Shown here in pieces: positions 54,117 to 63,609 of a stretch of 64,000 bases of DNA; the stretch's first letter is position 1, and each line of letters starts with the position of its first letter. Made by a program: the position numbers and the translations under genes. The notes beneath the pieces were generated by a model. That model did no database searches and had not been told where the DNA came from. It saw only the letters and a list, made by a program, of their open reading frames with translations. Origin of the DNA: Flavihumibacter fluvii (GTDB lineage: Bacteria; Bacteroidota; Bacteroidia; Chitinophagales; Chitinophagaceae); NCBI RefSeq assembly GCF_018595675.2, contig NZ_CP092333.1:2442001-2506000 (forward strand), written 5' to 3'.

Positions 54117-54548
54117 TTAGAATGGCAGGTCGTCGCCCGCATCCATGACCTGAACCGGGGCTTGCTGGGTATTTCCACTGAAATTGCCAGCAGGCGCGGC
54201 GTTATTATAGCCTGATCCACCTGAATTTTCGGTTTTCGTACCCAATAACTGCACAGATTGCACCCTTAAGGATAAAGAAGCACCGTTTGTACCATCATTT
54301 TTTGCATATGTCCGCACTTCGGGAGTCCCTTCTACATATACCTGGGTGCCTTTTTTCAGGTAGGGTGCTACCGCAGTACGATCAGACCAATAGGCGCAAT
54401 CCACCCAAATGGTCTTATCCTGCTGGTTGCCCTGGGCATCTTTATACCTTTCGGTATGCGCCACCGTAAAATTCATCACTGTCCGTCCATTCACGTTGTT
54501 GGTCACGCAATCCCTGCCGAGATTGCCGATTACCTGAAGCTTGATCAT
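54117..54548 (-). CDS. ssb: Single-stranded DNA-binding protein
   Basis: 143 residues: OB fold with MIKLQVIGNLGRDCVTN, MNFTVAHTERYKDAQG, WVDCAYWSDRTAVAPYLKKGTQVYVEG, a Gly/Asn/Gln-rich linker and the acidic C-terminal tip DAGDDLPF that binds partner proteins. Divergent from mnmA. The OB fold and tip are complete, so it is functional. Confidence 0.96.
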   Translation of the reverse strand: MIKLQVIGNLGRDCVTNNVNGRTVMNFTVAHTERYKDAQGNQQDKTIWVDCAYWSDRTAVAPYLKKGTQVYVEGTPEVRTYAKNDGTNGASLSLRVQSVQLLGTKTENSGGSGYNNAAPAGNFSGNTQQAPVQVMDAGDDLPF

Positions 54549-54634
54549 AACTTTAAAATTTAGCTACGTAATTAAATTATTGTCTGGCAAGTTACATCTA
54601 CAATTGTGCTGCAAAAACCGTTCTTTAACCCTTG

Positions 54635-54665
54635 TTGATAACTTTTCCTAACCTTCGTATCTTTG
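54635..54665 (+). promoter_or_regulatory. Promoter of mnmA
   Basis: TTG (54635-54637), 20 bases, TATCTTTG (54658-54665), 18 bases before the ATG: full match to the Bacteroidota form. Confidence 0.72.
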
Positions 54666-54683
54666 CCCACTTAATTTGATACA

Positions 54684-55790
54684 ATGAGCCGTAAAGGGAA
54701 AGTGCTGGTTGCGATGAGCGGGGGTATTGACAGTACCGTTACCGCCCTTATGCTGAACGCGGAAGGATATGAAGTTGTGGGCATTACCATGAAAACCTGG
54801 GATTATGCCAGTTCGGGAACCAGTAAAAAGGAAACCGGCTGCTGTAACCTCGAGTCATTCAATGATGCCCGGATGGCAGCCGTTCACCATGGTTTCCCCC
54901 ATTTTGTACTGGATATCCGGGAAGAATTCGGCGATTTCGTGATCGATAATTTTGTAGATGAATACCTTGCAGGCCGCACCCCCAATCCCTGTGTGATGTG
55001 TAATACCCATATCAAATGGCGGGCCCTGCTGAAACGTGCCGATGCGCTGGATTGCGAATTCATTGCCACGGGGCATTATGGCATTATCAACCAACATACC
55101 AATGGCCGCCACTTTATCAGTAAAGGAGTGGATGAAACAAAGGACCAGAGTTATGTTCTTTGGGGGCTTCAACAAGACCTTTTAAGCCGTACTATGCTGC
55201 CCTTGGGCAAATTCCGTAAAACGGAGATCCGCCAGATGGCCCATGATTTCGGCTATCCCGAACTGGCTAAAAAAGCGGAGAGCTATGAAATCTGCTTTGT
55301 ACCCGATAACGATTACCGGGGATTCCTGAAAAAGAAAGTGAATGGCCTTGAAGAAAGGGTAATGGGTGGCACTTTTATAGACAAACACGGTAAAATCCTG
55401 GGGCAGCATAAAGGGTACCCTTTTTATACTATCGGGCAGCGCAAAGGCCTCGACATCGCTTTAGGCCGGCCGGTATTTGTGACCGGTATAGACCCTGATA
55501 CCAATACTGTAGTCCTGGGCGATGAAGAAGACCTTAACCGCTCCGAAATGGTCGTAAGCAAGATCAATTGGCTTAAATACGACGGTATCACCGAAGGCAT
55601 GGAAGCCACCACCAAAATCAGGTACAAGGACAAGGGTAGTTTATCGGCTTTACGCCCCCATGACAATGGTATTTCCGTGCATTTTTTTGAGGAAGTGAAA
55701 GGTATTGCGCCCGGACAAAGTGCTGTTTTTTATGAAGGAAATGATGTGATTGGCGGCGGCATAATCCAACGCAATAATTCAGCCTATTAA
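54684..55790 (+). CDS. mnmA: tRNA 2-thiouridylase MnmA
   Basis: 368 residues. PP-loop AMSGGIDSTVTALML, catalytic Cys in TPNPCVMCNTHIKW and the second Cys in YEICFVPDNDYRGF, plus HYGIINQH and YTIGQRKGLDIALG. Forms s2U at position 34 of tRNAs for Lys, Glu and Gln using sulfur relay and ATP; tRNA-Gln(UUG) in this window is a likely substrate. A lipoprotein gene starts 13 bases later. Confidence 0.96.
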   Translation: MSRKGKVLVAMSGGIDSTVTALMLNAEGYEVVGITMKTWDYASSGTSKKETGCCNLESFNDARMAAVHHGFPHFVLDIREEFGDFVIDNFVDEYLAGRTPNPCVMCNTHIKWRALLKRADALDCEFIATGHYGIINQHTNGRHFISKGVDETKDQSYVLWGLQQDLLSRTMLPLGKFRKTEIRQMAHDFGYPELAKKAESYEICFVPDNDYRGFLKKKVNGLEERVMGGTFIDKHGKILGQHKGYPFYTIGQRKGLDIALGRPVFVTGIDPDTNTVVLGDEEDLNRSEMVVSKINWLKYDGITEGMEATTKIRYKDKGSLSALRPHDNGISVHFFEEVKGIAPGQSAVFYEGNDVIGGGIIQRNNSAY

Positions 55791-55803
55791 TCGTTACATC
55801 GCT

Positions 55804-56595
55804 ATGCAAAAATCGATCGGGTTCTGCCTTATTTTATTGGGATGGATAGGTTTTAGTTCCTGTGGGAAAGAATCAGTGACACTCGAAGATGGCACACTCG
55901 AATCGTATGTCAATTTGCAACCAGGGAAATATATCATTTACCAACTCGATTCCCTGGTTAAAGTACCTTTTAATGATACCGCCTTTACTACAAGAAGTTA
56001 CCAGGCAAAAGACCTTGTAGACACCCTTATCACAGATAACCTGGGAAGGCCATCATGGCGTGTTTTCCGTTACCTGCGTCCCCTTGGAAGTAATGACGAA
56101 TCAGCATGGGAACCCAGTGATACGTATTACATTACGCCAACAAGGTCTGACCTTGAAGTGGTGGAAAATAATCTCAGGTTCCAGAAATTGGTATACCCTA
56201 TTAAGGAGAGCATCTATTGGTTTGGTAACAAGCACATCAATACCACCCCAGGGGGACCGCTTGATTTCCTGGATACATGGGAATACAATTATACAGAGAT
56301 CGGTGGATCATTCGCCCCCTTTGATGTCCCGGTGGACAGCACGATAACGATTTTACAGACAGATCAGGGTTCAGGGTTTGCTGATGATTACAATCCGCTG
56401 GACCCCGACCAGCCAGGTTACCGCATTTATAGCATTGAAGTATATGCGAAAAACATAGGGCTGATTTACAAACACCTCCTCCATTTTAACTATAAGGCCA
56501 GGACATTAAATGGATCGAATAATCCTGTTCCGCCATATCCGGATGGTAATAAAGATGGTGGTGCAATTACACTTAGAATGATCAGTCATAACTAA
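55804..56595 (+). CDS. Hypothetical lipoprotein
   Basis: 263 residues. N-terminal leader with a lipobox before Cys20 (IGFSSCGKES), so the mature protein is lipid-anchored. The rest is mainly beta with many aromatic residues (QPGKYIIYQLDSLVKV, YLRPLGSNDESAWEPS, YKHLLHFNYKARTL). I do not recognise a domain. It follows mnmA by 13 bases and may be expressed from that promoter, though no functional link is clear. Confidence 0.75.
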   Translation: MQKSIGFCLILLGWIGFSSCGKESVTLEDGTLESYVNLQPGKYIIYQLDSLVKVPFNDTAFTTRSYQAKDLVDTLITDNLGRPSWRVFRYLRPLGSNDESAWEPSDTYYITPTRSDLEVVENNLRFQKLVYPIKESIYWFGNKHINTTPGGPLDFLDTWEYNYTEIGGSFAPFDVPVDSTITILQTDQGSGFADDYNPLDPDQPGYRIYSIEVYAKNIGLIYKHLLHFNYKARTLNGSNNPVPPYPDGNKDGGAITLRMISHN

Positions 56596-56646
56596 GGAGG
56601 CGCTAATACCACAAATAGCTACTTTTCCTTAATCTGAAAAGCTGCA

Positions 56647-57813
56647 TCAGGATTTTTTCAGCAAGGCCACAAACATGGTATCCGCATGATCTTCAGCCCC
56701 ATTTATAACCGATTGCCGGATCAATTGGAGGGAATTATTTTTCAATAGAAAGTCTACGTTCTCTTCATTCTCCTGGCTAAAAACGGAACAGGTGATGTAC
56801 AAAAAATAACCGCCGGGTAAAAGTTTTTTTAATGCATTACCAGCGATTTTTCTTTGCAGCAAACTGAAAGCCGGAATAGCAGCAGGATCGAAAATGGTGA
56901 GTTGTTCCGGGGTTCGCGACCAGGTGCCGCTGCCGCTGCAGGGCACATCTGCAATAATGAAGTCCTGTTGTGGTATGGACGCTTCCTGCTCAGAAAGATC
57001 AACAGCAAACCGATGGTAATTTTTTATACCTGCATAACGGAACCGCTCTGATAAGTTATGAAGGATAGTAGTACGTTTATCTGTTACGGTTAATGACGCC
57101 TTTGGAAAAGTATCCATTGCCATGATACTTTTTCCGCCACTTGCAGCGCAGGCATCCCATATCCTGAATGGATCCTTCTTCGTGATAGCTGGGGGAATTA
57201 ATGAGAACAACTCGCCTACCCTTTGCGAACTAAGGTCCTGAATCACTACCTGCTTATTTACCACAAAATGTTCTTCGACTTTAAAACCATTAGGTAACCT
57301 TATAGAATTGTCACCAATCAGTTTATATTCTAACCATTTCGTCTCCAGTACATTGATTACGGCATTTTTATGACCGGGTCTTATCCTGATAAATAAATCT
57401 GGCTGGCGCAGATGGGATAATGAAAACGCTTTGATATTGATGCCTTCACTAAGTTCATTTGTCCAGGGGAATATCGCCAGTTCATGCCCGGCAAAACCCG
57501 CGAGCAGGCATTTTTCCTGCAAAGGCAGGCCTGCTTTCTCATTCCAGTCCGGTTTAAGTGCCGCCAGTAAAGGATTAGGCGCATCTGAGCATAAAAAAAG
57601 TCCGGTCAGCATGCGCTGTTCGTCAGGCCATTGAAGCAGTGTATGTCCCATCCTGAACAGGCAATAACAGAGTTGGAGAATCTGTTTACGATCACGCGAC
57701 CCATGCTTTTTATGCGTGCTAAAATATGCCTTGGAAAACTGCGCAAAAGGCATTTCCCCACTATAGGATTTACCCAGTTGAAGGGCAGTCTGAACATGTG
57801 CGGCGGCAAACAT
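56647..57813 (-). CDS. RsmB/NOP-family RNA (cytosine-5) methyltransferase
   Basis: 388 residues. SAM-binding region WDACAASGGKSIMAMD, motif IV cysteine in IADVPCSGSGTWSRTPE and the catalytic motif VI cysteine in LYITCSVFSQENEEN, both needed in Sun/Fmu-type m5C enzymes. The N-terminal part resembles the NusB-like region of RsmB but is diverged, so a 16S rRNA target is only likely. It starts 6 bases after odhB on the same strand. Confidence 0.88.
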   Translation of the reverse strand: MFAAAHVQTALQLGKSYSGEMPFAQFSKAYFSTHKKHGSRDRKQILQLCYCLFRMGHTLLQWPDEQRMLTGLFLCSDAPNPLLAALKPDWNEKAGLPLQEKCLLAGFAGHELAIFPWTNELSEGINIKAFSLSHLRQPDLFIRIRPGHKNAVINVLETKWLEYKLIGDNSIRLPNGFKVEEHFVVNKQVVIQDLSSQRVGELFSLIPPAITKKDPFRIWDACAASGGKSIMAMDTFPKASLTVTDKRTTILHNLSERFRYAGIKNYHRFAVDLSEQEASIPQQDFIIADVPCSGSGTWSRTPEQLTIFDPAAIPAFSLLQRKIAGNALKKLLPGGYFLYITCSVFSQENEENVDFLLKNNSLQLIRQSVINGAEDHADTMFVALLKKS

Positions 57814-57819
57814 GGCAGG

Positions 57820-59358
57820 TTACACTTCCAGTAAGGTCTTCACCGGATCTTTACCAAAGAGCAATAATTCAGGGGTTTCAAGCAATTCCTTAACACGTAC
57901 TAAAAAGCTGACCGATTCACGGCCATCGATAATGCGGTGGTCATAACTCAATGCCAGGTACATCATTTGTTTGATCACGACCTGGCCATTTACGGCCATG
58001 GGACGTTCCTGTATTTTGTGCATGCCTAAAATAGCAGACTGAGGAATATTGATAATGGGAGTACTCATCAGGGAACCAAACACACCACCATTTGTAATGG
58101 TGAAAGTTCCGCCCTGCATTTCTTCCATGGAGAGTTTATTGTCGCGTGCCTTCCCAGCCAATTCAGCAACTTTCTTTTCAATACCGGCCATACTTAAACT
58201 TTCTGCATTACGGATCACGGGCACCACCAATCCTTTTGGTGCTGAAACAGCAATGGAAATATCACAATAATCGTGGTAGATGATGGAATCACCATCTATG
58301 TAGGCATTCACAGCTGGCCAATCCTGTAAACCATAACAAACAGCCTTGGTGAAAAAGCTCATGAAACCCAGGTTAACCCCATGGATCTCTTTGAACTTGT
58401 CTTTGTATTTAGACCTGATGGCCATGATTGGCCCCATATCTACTTCGTTAAAAGTAGTGAGCATGGCCGTAGTATTCTTGGCTTCCACCAGGCGACGTGA
58501 AACTGTCTTGCGCAGGTTACTCATCTTCTCGCGCTTTTCGTTACGTGTAAATAATTCAGCGCCTGGTCTGCGACCCGGGTTATTTAACGCATCGAGCACA
58601 TCACTTTTCATAATTTTCCCACCACTACCTGTTGCGGTAACTGATTTGGGATCGAGTTTTTTATCGGCAATGATAGCTGCTGCAACCGGACTCGCTTTCA
58701 AATCATTCGGTATAGCAGTAACCGGCGTATTTGCGGGTGCTGGTTTGGCACTGCTCACTGCTTCCTGCTTACTGCTTACCGCTACGGGAACCGGTACATC
58801 AGAATTAATCTTAGCTAACACAGCACCGATTTTCAACACCTCACCTTCTTTTGCTACAAGTGATAGTTGTCCGGCTATTTCAGCATTTAGTTCAAAAGTG
58901 GCTTTTTCACTTTCCAGTTCACATATCACTTCGTCTAACTGAACAAGGTCACCTTCTTTTTTTAACCATTTTACAAGGGTCACTTCAGTTATGGATTCGC
59001 CCACAACAGGCACTTTAATTTCGATGATTCCTTTTCCTGCGGCTTTTACAAGCGCAACCGGTTCTTCGAAAATAATGACCGGTTCAGATTTCACTTCCAC
59101 TGTGCTGTTTCCTGCTGGGGCAGCGGCTGTTTCGTCAATAGCAGCAACTATATCACCAATTTTTAAAGTATCTCCTTCCCCAGCCTTTGTGGTGAGCACA
59201 CCAGCTTGTTCGGCATTCAGTTCAAAAGTGGCTTTTTCACTTTCAAGTTCGGCAATCACTTCATCACGCTGGACATATGCCCCGTTTGGCTTTAACCATT
59301 TAATAAGGGTTACTTCTGTAATTGACTCACCAACTGTTGGGACTTTTATTTCAATCAT
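57820..59358 (-). CDS. odhB: 2-oxoglutarate dehydrogenase E2 (dihydrolipoyl succinyltransferase) with two lipoyl domains
   Basis: 512 residues. Two lipoyl domains: residues 1-80 with lipoyl-Lys42 and about 112-188 with Lys152, both in the motif [14 protein letters not shown]. Then a linker (about 190-215) that contains a heptad repeat, a peripheral-subunit-binding domain ([19 protein letters not shown]) and the catalytic domain ending with the active His in [12 protein letters not shown]. Most SucB proteins have one lipoyl domain. Forms the core of the complex with OdhA, whose gene lies 92 bases upstream. Confidence 0.94.
   Translation of the reverse strand: MIEIKVPTVGESITEVTLIKWLKPNGAYVQRDEVIAELESEKATFELNAEQAGVLTTKAGEGDTLKIGDIVAAIDETAAAPAGNSTVEVKSEPVIIFEEPVALVKAAGKGIIEIKVPVVGESITEVTLVKWLKKEGDLVQLDEVICELESEKATFELNAEIAGQLSLVAKEGEVLKIGAVLAKINSDVPVPVAVSSKQEAVSSAKPAPANTPVTAIPNDLKASPVAAAIIADKKLDPKSVTATGSGGKIMKSDVLDALNNPGRRPGAELFTRNEKREKMSNLRKTVSRRLVEAKNTTAMLTTFNEVDMGPIMAIRSKYKDKFKEIHGVNLGFMSFFTKAVCYGLQDWPAVNAYIDGDSIIYHDYCDISIAVSAPKGLVVPVIRNAESLSMAGIEKKVAELAGKARDNKLSMEEMQGGTFTITNGGVFGSLMSTPIINIPQSAILGMHKIQERPMAVNGQVVIKQMMYLALSYDHRIIDGRESVSFLVRVKELLETPELLLFGKDPVKTLLEV
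58749..58783 (-). repeat. Seven-base repeat array inside odhB
   Basis: On the coding strand AGCGGTA, AGCAGTA, AGCAGGA, AGCAGTG, AGCAGTG, five units of the same family as at 28841-28873. It encodes the linker [10 protein letters not shown] after the second lipoyl domain. Confidence 0.85.
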
Positions 59359-59450
59359 ACAAAAAAATTCAAATTGCTGTGTTTATTGCTATTTAGCGTC
59401 CATTTTTTATGAAGCCTTAGCGTAAGCTGTTATGTGAAATTACTTACTCT

Positions 59451-62192
59451 CTAAATACTAAATGCCGTATCAATGATCTCACTCTGTTCCTGCACATGCA
59501 CTTTCGCATAACCGGTAGCGGTAGATGCACTTGGCTGGCGGCTGATCACACCAAAATTGATAGTCCCAAGGTTCATTTTCAGGAACGAGGCAGCCCCCAT
59601 ATTCAATGGTTCTTCCTGCACCCAGAACCAGGTGGCTTTATTATACTTGCGGTATAATACATCCAGTTGTTTTTGAGGCAATGGATACAATTGTTCTACC
59701 CGAATAATTGCCACATCCTTCACCTGGTCCTTCTGCTGGCGGGCAGCCAGGTCAAAGTAAACCTTACCACTGCAGAACAATACTTTCTTTACGGAAGCTG
59801 CATCAGTTACAAATTTATCATCGATCACTTCCTTAAAATTGCCCGTGATGAATTCTTCCTTCAATGAAAATGTTTCAGGGAGTCGCAGATTCGCTTTTGG
59901 CGAAAAATTGATCATGGGCTTCCTGAATGGCCAGGCTAGCTGGCGCCGCAATGCATGGAAGAAATTCGCAGAAGTAGTAATATTCGTGATCACCATATTC
60001 TGTTCAGCACATAATTGTAAAAACCTTTCCAGCCGGGCAGAACTATGTTCTGGTCCCTGGCCTTCGTAACCATGGGGTAATAACATTACGACACCATTCA
60101 TGCGGTTCCATTTTTGTTCACCGGCAGCGATAAACTGGTCTATCATGGTTTGTGCACCATTACAGAAATCGCCGAACTGTGCTTCCCAAAGCACAAGTCC
60201 CGATGGATTTGCCATCGCATAACCATATTCAAATCCAAGGACACCGTATTCACTGAGCAAGGAGTTATAGATGCGGAATTTCCCGGTGGCGCCTTCAATA
60301 CGGCTTAGCCGGTTATAAGCTGCATCACTTTCTTCATCACGCAAAACAGCATGGCGATGACTGAATGTGCCACGCCGCACGTCCTGACCACTCATCCTTA
60401 CATCCTTGCCATCGAGCAGTAAACTGCCATAGGCCATCAGTTCCCCTGTAGCCCAGTCCAGCTTGTTTTCCTCATTAAAGATTTTCAGTTTATCCTGAAG
60501 GATCTTTTCAACTTTTCTCAATGGTTTAAAGTCTTCGGGCCATTGCATGATACTGTTGAATAATTTGTCAAAGTCGGCAGCAGAGATCGCAGTATCAGGT
60601 GATTGGTCGAAATCATTTTCAACGGAGCGCCTTAAACTCTTCCAGGCCAGCTCGGGTGGCTGATATTTATAAGGAAGAGGGTTCTGTTTGATTTCATCCA
60701 GCCTTTCCTGCAAATCGGCCCAGAATTTCTTTTCCATGTCCTGAGCCATTTGCCTGGCATCAGCTTCGCCATTTTCCAACAGGTAATGTGTATATACTTC
60801 TCGGGGATTCTGGTGTTTTTCAATGAGGCTATACAAATGGGGTTGGGTAAACTTCGGGTCATCGCCTTCATTATGGCCGTGGCGCCGATAGCATACCATA
60901 TCAATAAAAATATCAGAATTGAAAGCCTGCCGGTAGCGGGTAGCAATCTCCACACATTTTATGACTGCCTCAGCATCATCGCCGTTCACATGGAAAACGG
61001 GCGCCTGAACAGTTGCTGCAAGCGAAGTACAATAATCAGAACTCCGCGCATCATCAAAATCGGTGGTAAATCCAATCTGGTTATTGATAACAAAATGGAT
61101 TGTGCCACCAGTATAATAACCTTCTAGATTGCTCATCTGCAATACTTCGTACACAATACCCTGTCCAGCTATTGATGCATCACCATGTATCAGGATGGGC
61201 AGGATTTTATCGTATTCGCTGTCGTACATCACATCGGCCTTGGCGCGGGCAAACCCAACAACAACAGGGTCCACTGCTTCAAGGTGTGAAGGGTTCGGAC
61301 ATAGTTTCAGGTGAACGGTTTTACCTTCAGCTGTGGTGACATCACTACTATACCCCATATGGTATTTCACATCGCCGCTACCCATAGTTTGGTCCATCAC
61401 CTGGGTTCCTTCAAATTCACTGAAAATGTTTTCATAGGTCTTTCCCAGGATATTCGCCAGGATGTTCAACCTGCCGCGGTGCGCCATTCCTATCACTACT
61501 TCCTGCACTTCCAGTGCAGCGGCGGTATTAATGATGGCGTCGAGGGCGGCAATAGTGGTTTCGCCACCTTCCAGCGAAAATCTTTTTTGCCCGATGTATT
61601 TGGTATGCAGGAATTTTTCAAACATCACCCCCTGGTTCAATTTCTCCAGGATCCGTTTTTTCTTTTCGATGGGCAAGGGTGTGTCGAATTCCTTTTCCAT
61701 GGCATTTGTGAGGAAATCAACTTTAGCCTGGTTACTGATATATTTAAACTCAATACCTACATGGTTTGCATAAACCTTTTCTAATTTATCAAGGATACTC
61801 CGAAGTGTTGCAGGCCCCATCCCAAGCCTGGTTCCGGCATAAAATTGCTTGTCAAGGTCGTCCGAACTGAATCCATAAAACTCAAGGTCAATATTTGCAC
61901 CCCGGTCTTTGCGTGTGCGTATAGGGTTCGTCCGGGCCAGCAAATGACCTTTATTGCGATAGCCAAGGATCAGGCGGTATGCACTGATTTCCTTTTTTAT
62001 ATCAAGATCAGATGGTAATACAGGGGCTGAAACAGCCTGCCCATTGGTGCTGATATGCCCTACGGCGAAATCAAAACCTTCAAAAAACTTACGGTATTCC
62101 GGGTCCACGCTGGCAGGATCTTTCACGAAATCCTGATACAGAGCTTCTATGGCAGCCGGGGACGAGTTGGTGATGTACGAAAAATCCTTCAT
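59451..62192 (-). CDS. odhA: 2-oxoglutarate dehydrogenase E1 component
   Basis: 913 residues from the ATG at 62190-62192 (MKDFSYITNSSPAAIEALYQDFVKD: this is the family start); an upstream in-frame Met exists. E1 blocks: GMAHRGRLNILANILGK, HMGYSSDVTT, LCPNPSHLEAVDPVV, HGDASIAGQGIVYE, VDMVCYRRHGHNEGDDPKFTQP, and the later transketolase-like half with LVLWEAQFGDFCNGAQTMIDQ. Decarboxylates 2-oxoglutarate with ThDP and transfers succinyl to OdhB. Divergent from rpsT. Confidence 0.96.
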   Translation of the reverse strand: MKDFSYITNSSPAAIEALYQDFVKDPASVDPEYRKFFEGFDFAVGHISTNGQAVSAPVLPSDLDIKKEISAYRLILGYRNKGHLLARTNPIRTRKDRGANIDLEFYGFSSDDLDKQFYAGTRLGMGPATLRSILDKLEKVYANHVGIEFKYISNQAKVDFLTNAMEKEFDTPLPIEKKKRILEKLNQGVMFEKFLHTKYIGQKRFSLEGGETTIAALDAIINTAAALEVQEVVIGMAHRGRLNILANILGKTYENIFSEFEGTQVMDQTMGSGDVKYHMGYSSDVTTAEGKTVHLKLCPNPSHLEAVDPVVVGFARAKADVMYDSEYDKILPILIHGDASIAGQGIVYEVLQMSNLEGYYTGGTIHFVINNQIGFTTDFDDARSSDYCTSLAATVQAPVFHVNGDDAEAVIKCVEIATRYRQAFNSDIFIDMVCYRRHGHNEGDDPKFTQPHLYSLIEKHQNPREVYTHYLLENGEADARQMAQDMEKKFWADLQERLDEIKQNPLPYKYQPPELAWKSLRRSVENDFDQSPDTAISAADFDKLFNSIMQWPEDFKPLRKVEKILQDKLKIFNEENKLDWATGELMAYGSLLLDGKDVRMSGQDVRRGTFSHRHAVLRDEESDAAYNRLSRIEGATGKFRIYNSLLSEYGVLGFEYGYAMANPSGLVLWEAQFGDFCNGAQTMIDQFIAAGEQKWNRMNGVVMLLPHGYEGQGPEHSSARLERFLQLCAEQNMVITNITTSANFFHALRRQLAWPFRKPMINFSPKANLRLPETFSLKEEFITGNFKEVIDDKFVTDAASVKKVLFCSGKVYFDLAARQQKDQVKDVAIIRVEQLYPLPQKQLDVLYRKYNKATWFWVQEEPLNMGAASFLKMNLGTINFGVISRQPSASTATGYAKVHVQEQSEIIDTAFSI

Positions 62193-62287
62193 ATGGATGG
62201 TCTGAAAATGGGTATGCAAATATCGGGAAATAACGGAGAAATCCGGTTTAAGGTTTGTAGAAGACGGGCAGGAAAAAGAAAGTTTTT

Positions 62288-62319
62288 TTTGGATATTCAT
62301 CAACTAGGGCATACCTTTG
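62288..62319 (+). promoter_or_regulatory. Promoter of rpsT
   Basis: TTTG (62288-62291), 20 bases, TACCTTTG (62312-62319), 20 bases before the ATG: full match to the Bacteroidota form. Confidence 0.75.
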
Positions 62320-62338
62320 CCGTCCTAAATTTTGAAGA

Positions 62339-62599
62339 ATGGCAAATCATAAGGCTACCAAAAAAGATATGCGTCAGGCAGAAAAGCGCCGCGATAGAAA
62401 CCGTTATTACGGTAAAACTACCCGTAATGCTGTCCGTGACATCCGTGCCGTTGAAGATAAGAAAGCCGTAGATGAGAAAATGCCCGATGTTTTGTCAATG
62501 ATTGATAAACTGGCCAAACGTGGTATTATCCATAAGAATAAAGCAGCCAACCTGAAAAGCAAGCTCGCAAGGCGTGCCAATAAGTTAGCCACGGCTTAA
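62339..62599 (+). CDS. rpsT: 30S ribosomal protein S20 (bS20)
   Basis: 86 residues, very basic, [21 protein letters not shown] at the start and [22 protein letters not shown] at the end: the bS20 pattern. Short leader with no Shine-Dalgarno sequence, in contrast to rpsU. Single-gene unit with its own promoter and terminator. Confidence 0.96.
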   Translation: MANHKATKKDMRQAEKRRDRNRYYGKTTRNAVRDIRAVEDKKAVDEKMPDVLSMIDKLAKRGIIHKNKAANLKSKLARRANKLATA

Positions 62600-62632
62600 T
62601 TAACTGATCCTCAACGCATTTGATCGAATATA

Positions 62633-62662
62633 GGGTCCTGTCTTTTGACAGGCCCCTTTTTT
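62633..62662 (+). terminator. Intrinsic terminator of rpsT
   Basis: Stem GGGTCCTGTC/GACAGGCCCC with one mismatch around TTTT, followed by T6. Confidence 0.85.
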
Positions 62663-62888
62663 GTTTGTACTAATCCCCGCAAAAAGAGGTCCCAAAAGGA
62701 CCAAATAGCCAACTCATCTTTCCTTACAAGAAGCAGACTTCAGGCAGGTATTCTAGTTATTGGTGCACTACCATAATGGCCCGTGACCTAATGGGGGAAA
62801 TCCAGGGTGGCGGCCCCGTTGAATCAGTACCTAACCAAAATCCGCTGTAACGGATTTTGAAATAAATTTGCACGTATAGATTGCTGCC
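62663..62888. other. Noncoding stretch before the YwqK-like gene
   Basis: No gene is seen. A hairpin AAAATCCG/CGGATTTT around CTGTAA (62837-62858) precedes the promoter element; the loop resembles the GCTGTAAG loop in the queA leader. Confidence 0.4.
62863..62870 (+). promoter_or_regulatory. Candidate promoter of the YwqK-like gene
   Basis: TAAATTTG fits TAnnTTTG, 19 bases before the ATG; no -33 element at the usual distance. Confidence 0.45.
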
Positions 62889-63608
62889 ATGAATATGCAC
62901 CAGTTAATTGGAACTGTCGCACTGGTCACTGTTTGGCCATACTACGCTGTTAATAGTATTGCTGAAACAATATCCGCCTGGAATGCCCGACGAACAGAAT
63001 TTCCCGCGCAAATGCCACCACTTAAAAATGGATTGCCGCATGGCGTTTTCCGGAGCTGGCATACAGAAGAACAGTTACATGATGAGGGAAATCTTCACCT
63101 TGGGATTCCTGACGGACAATGGAAAGGATGGTACAGCAACGGCCAGCCCAAATTCATCAGGCATTTTAGTGCCTATAAATATCACCTGATCAGGCAGGAG
63201 ATTAAGCGGGATACCAGGCATGTGGTCACCCCGCTGGCCCTTGAAGCAAAGGAAGACCCAACGGCATTTATAAAAGCTACAACACCATCAAACTCCTTTA
63301 AAGACCTGCCCGTGGGCAATGATCCGCAAGCTTTATATACTGCGCCATTTAAACATTGTCTTCCACATGGGCTTTACATGAATTTTTACTCCGATGGCCG
63401 GGTAAAAGATTCAGGATACTATAAAAATGGCCTAAGGGACGGTCATTGGGAAACCCGGCAGGATAATGGCATGACCAGGTCGGTTGGCGGTTACAGGCAT
63501 GGACATAAAGCAGGCACCTGGGCTACCTATGATTTCGAGGGCAAATTGAAATCACTGGCTACATATTCCAGGAAAGGTAAGCTAGTCAGCCAGAAAATGT
63601 ACGACTGA
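62889..63608 (+). CDS. YwqK/MORN-variant repeat protein
   Basis: 239 residues, with a hydrophobic N-terminal segment (LIGTVALVTVWPYYAV) that could be a signal or anchor. Repeats of the MORN-variant type: GLPHGVFRSWHTEEQLHDEG, GIPDGQWKGWYSNGQPKF, CLPHGLYMNFYSDGRVKDSG, GLRDGHWETRQDNGMTRSVG, GHKAGTWATYDFEGKL. Databases often name such proteins YwqK antitoxin, but no toxin gene is next to it. Likely a surface or envelope protein of unknown role. Confidence 0.75.
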   Translation: MNMHQLIGTVALVTVWPYYAVNSIAETISAWNARRTEFPAQMPPLKNGLPHGVFRSWHTEEQLHDEGNLHLGIPDGQWKGWYSNGQPKFIRHFSAYKYHLIRQEIKRDTRHVVTPLALEAKEDPTAFIKATTPSNSFKDLPVGNDPQALYTAPFKHCLPHGLYMNFYSDGRVKDSGYYKNGLRDGHWETRQDNGMTRSVGGYRHGHKAGTWATYDFEGKLKSLATYSRKGKLVSQKMYD

Positions 63609-63609
63609 C

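Noticed and set aside
62889-63608. Antitoxin of a toxin-antitoxin pair (from the usual YwqK name)
   Set aside because: No toxin-like gene lies beside it; the repeats alone do not support this role.
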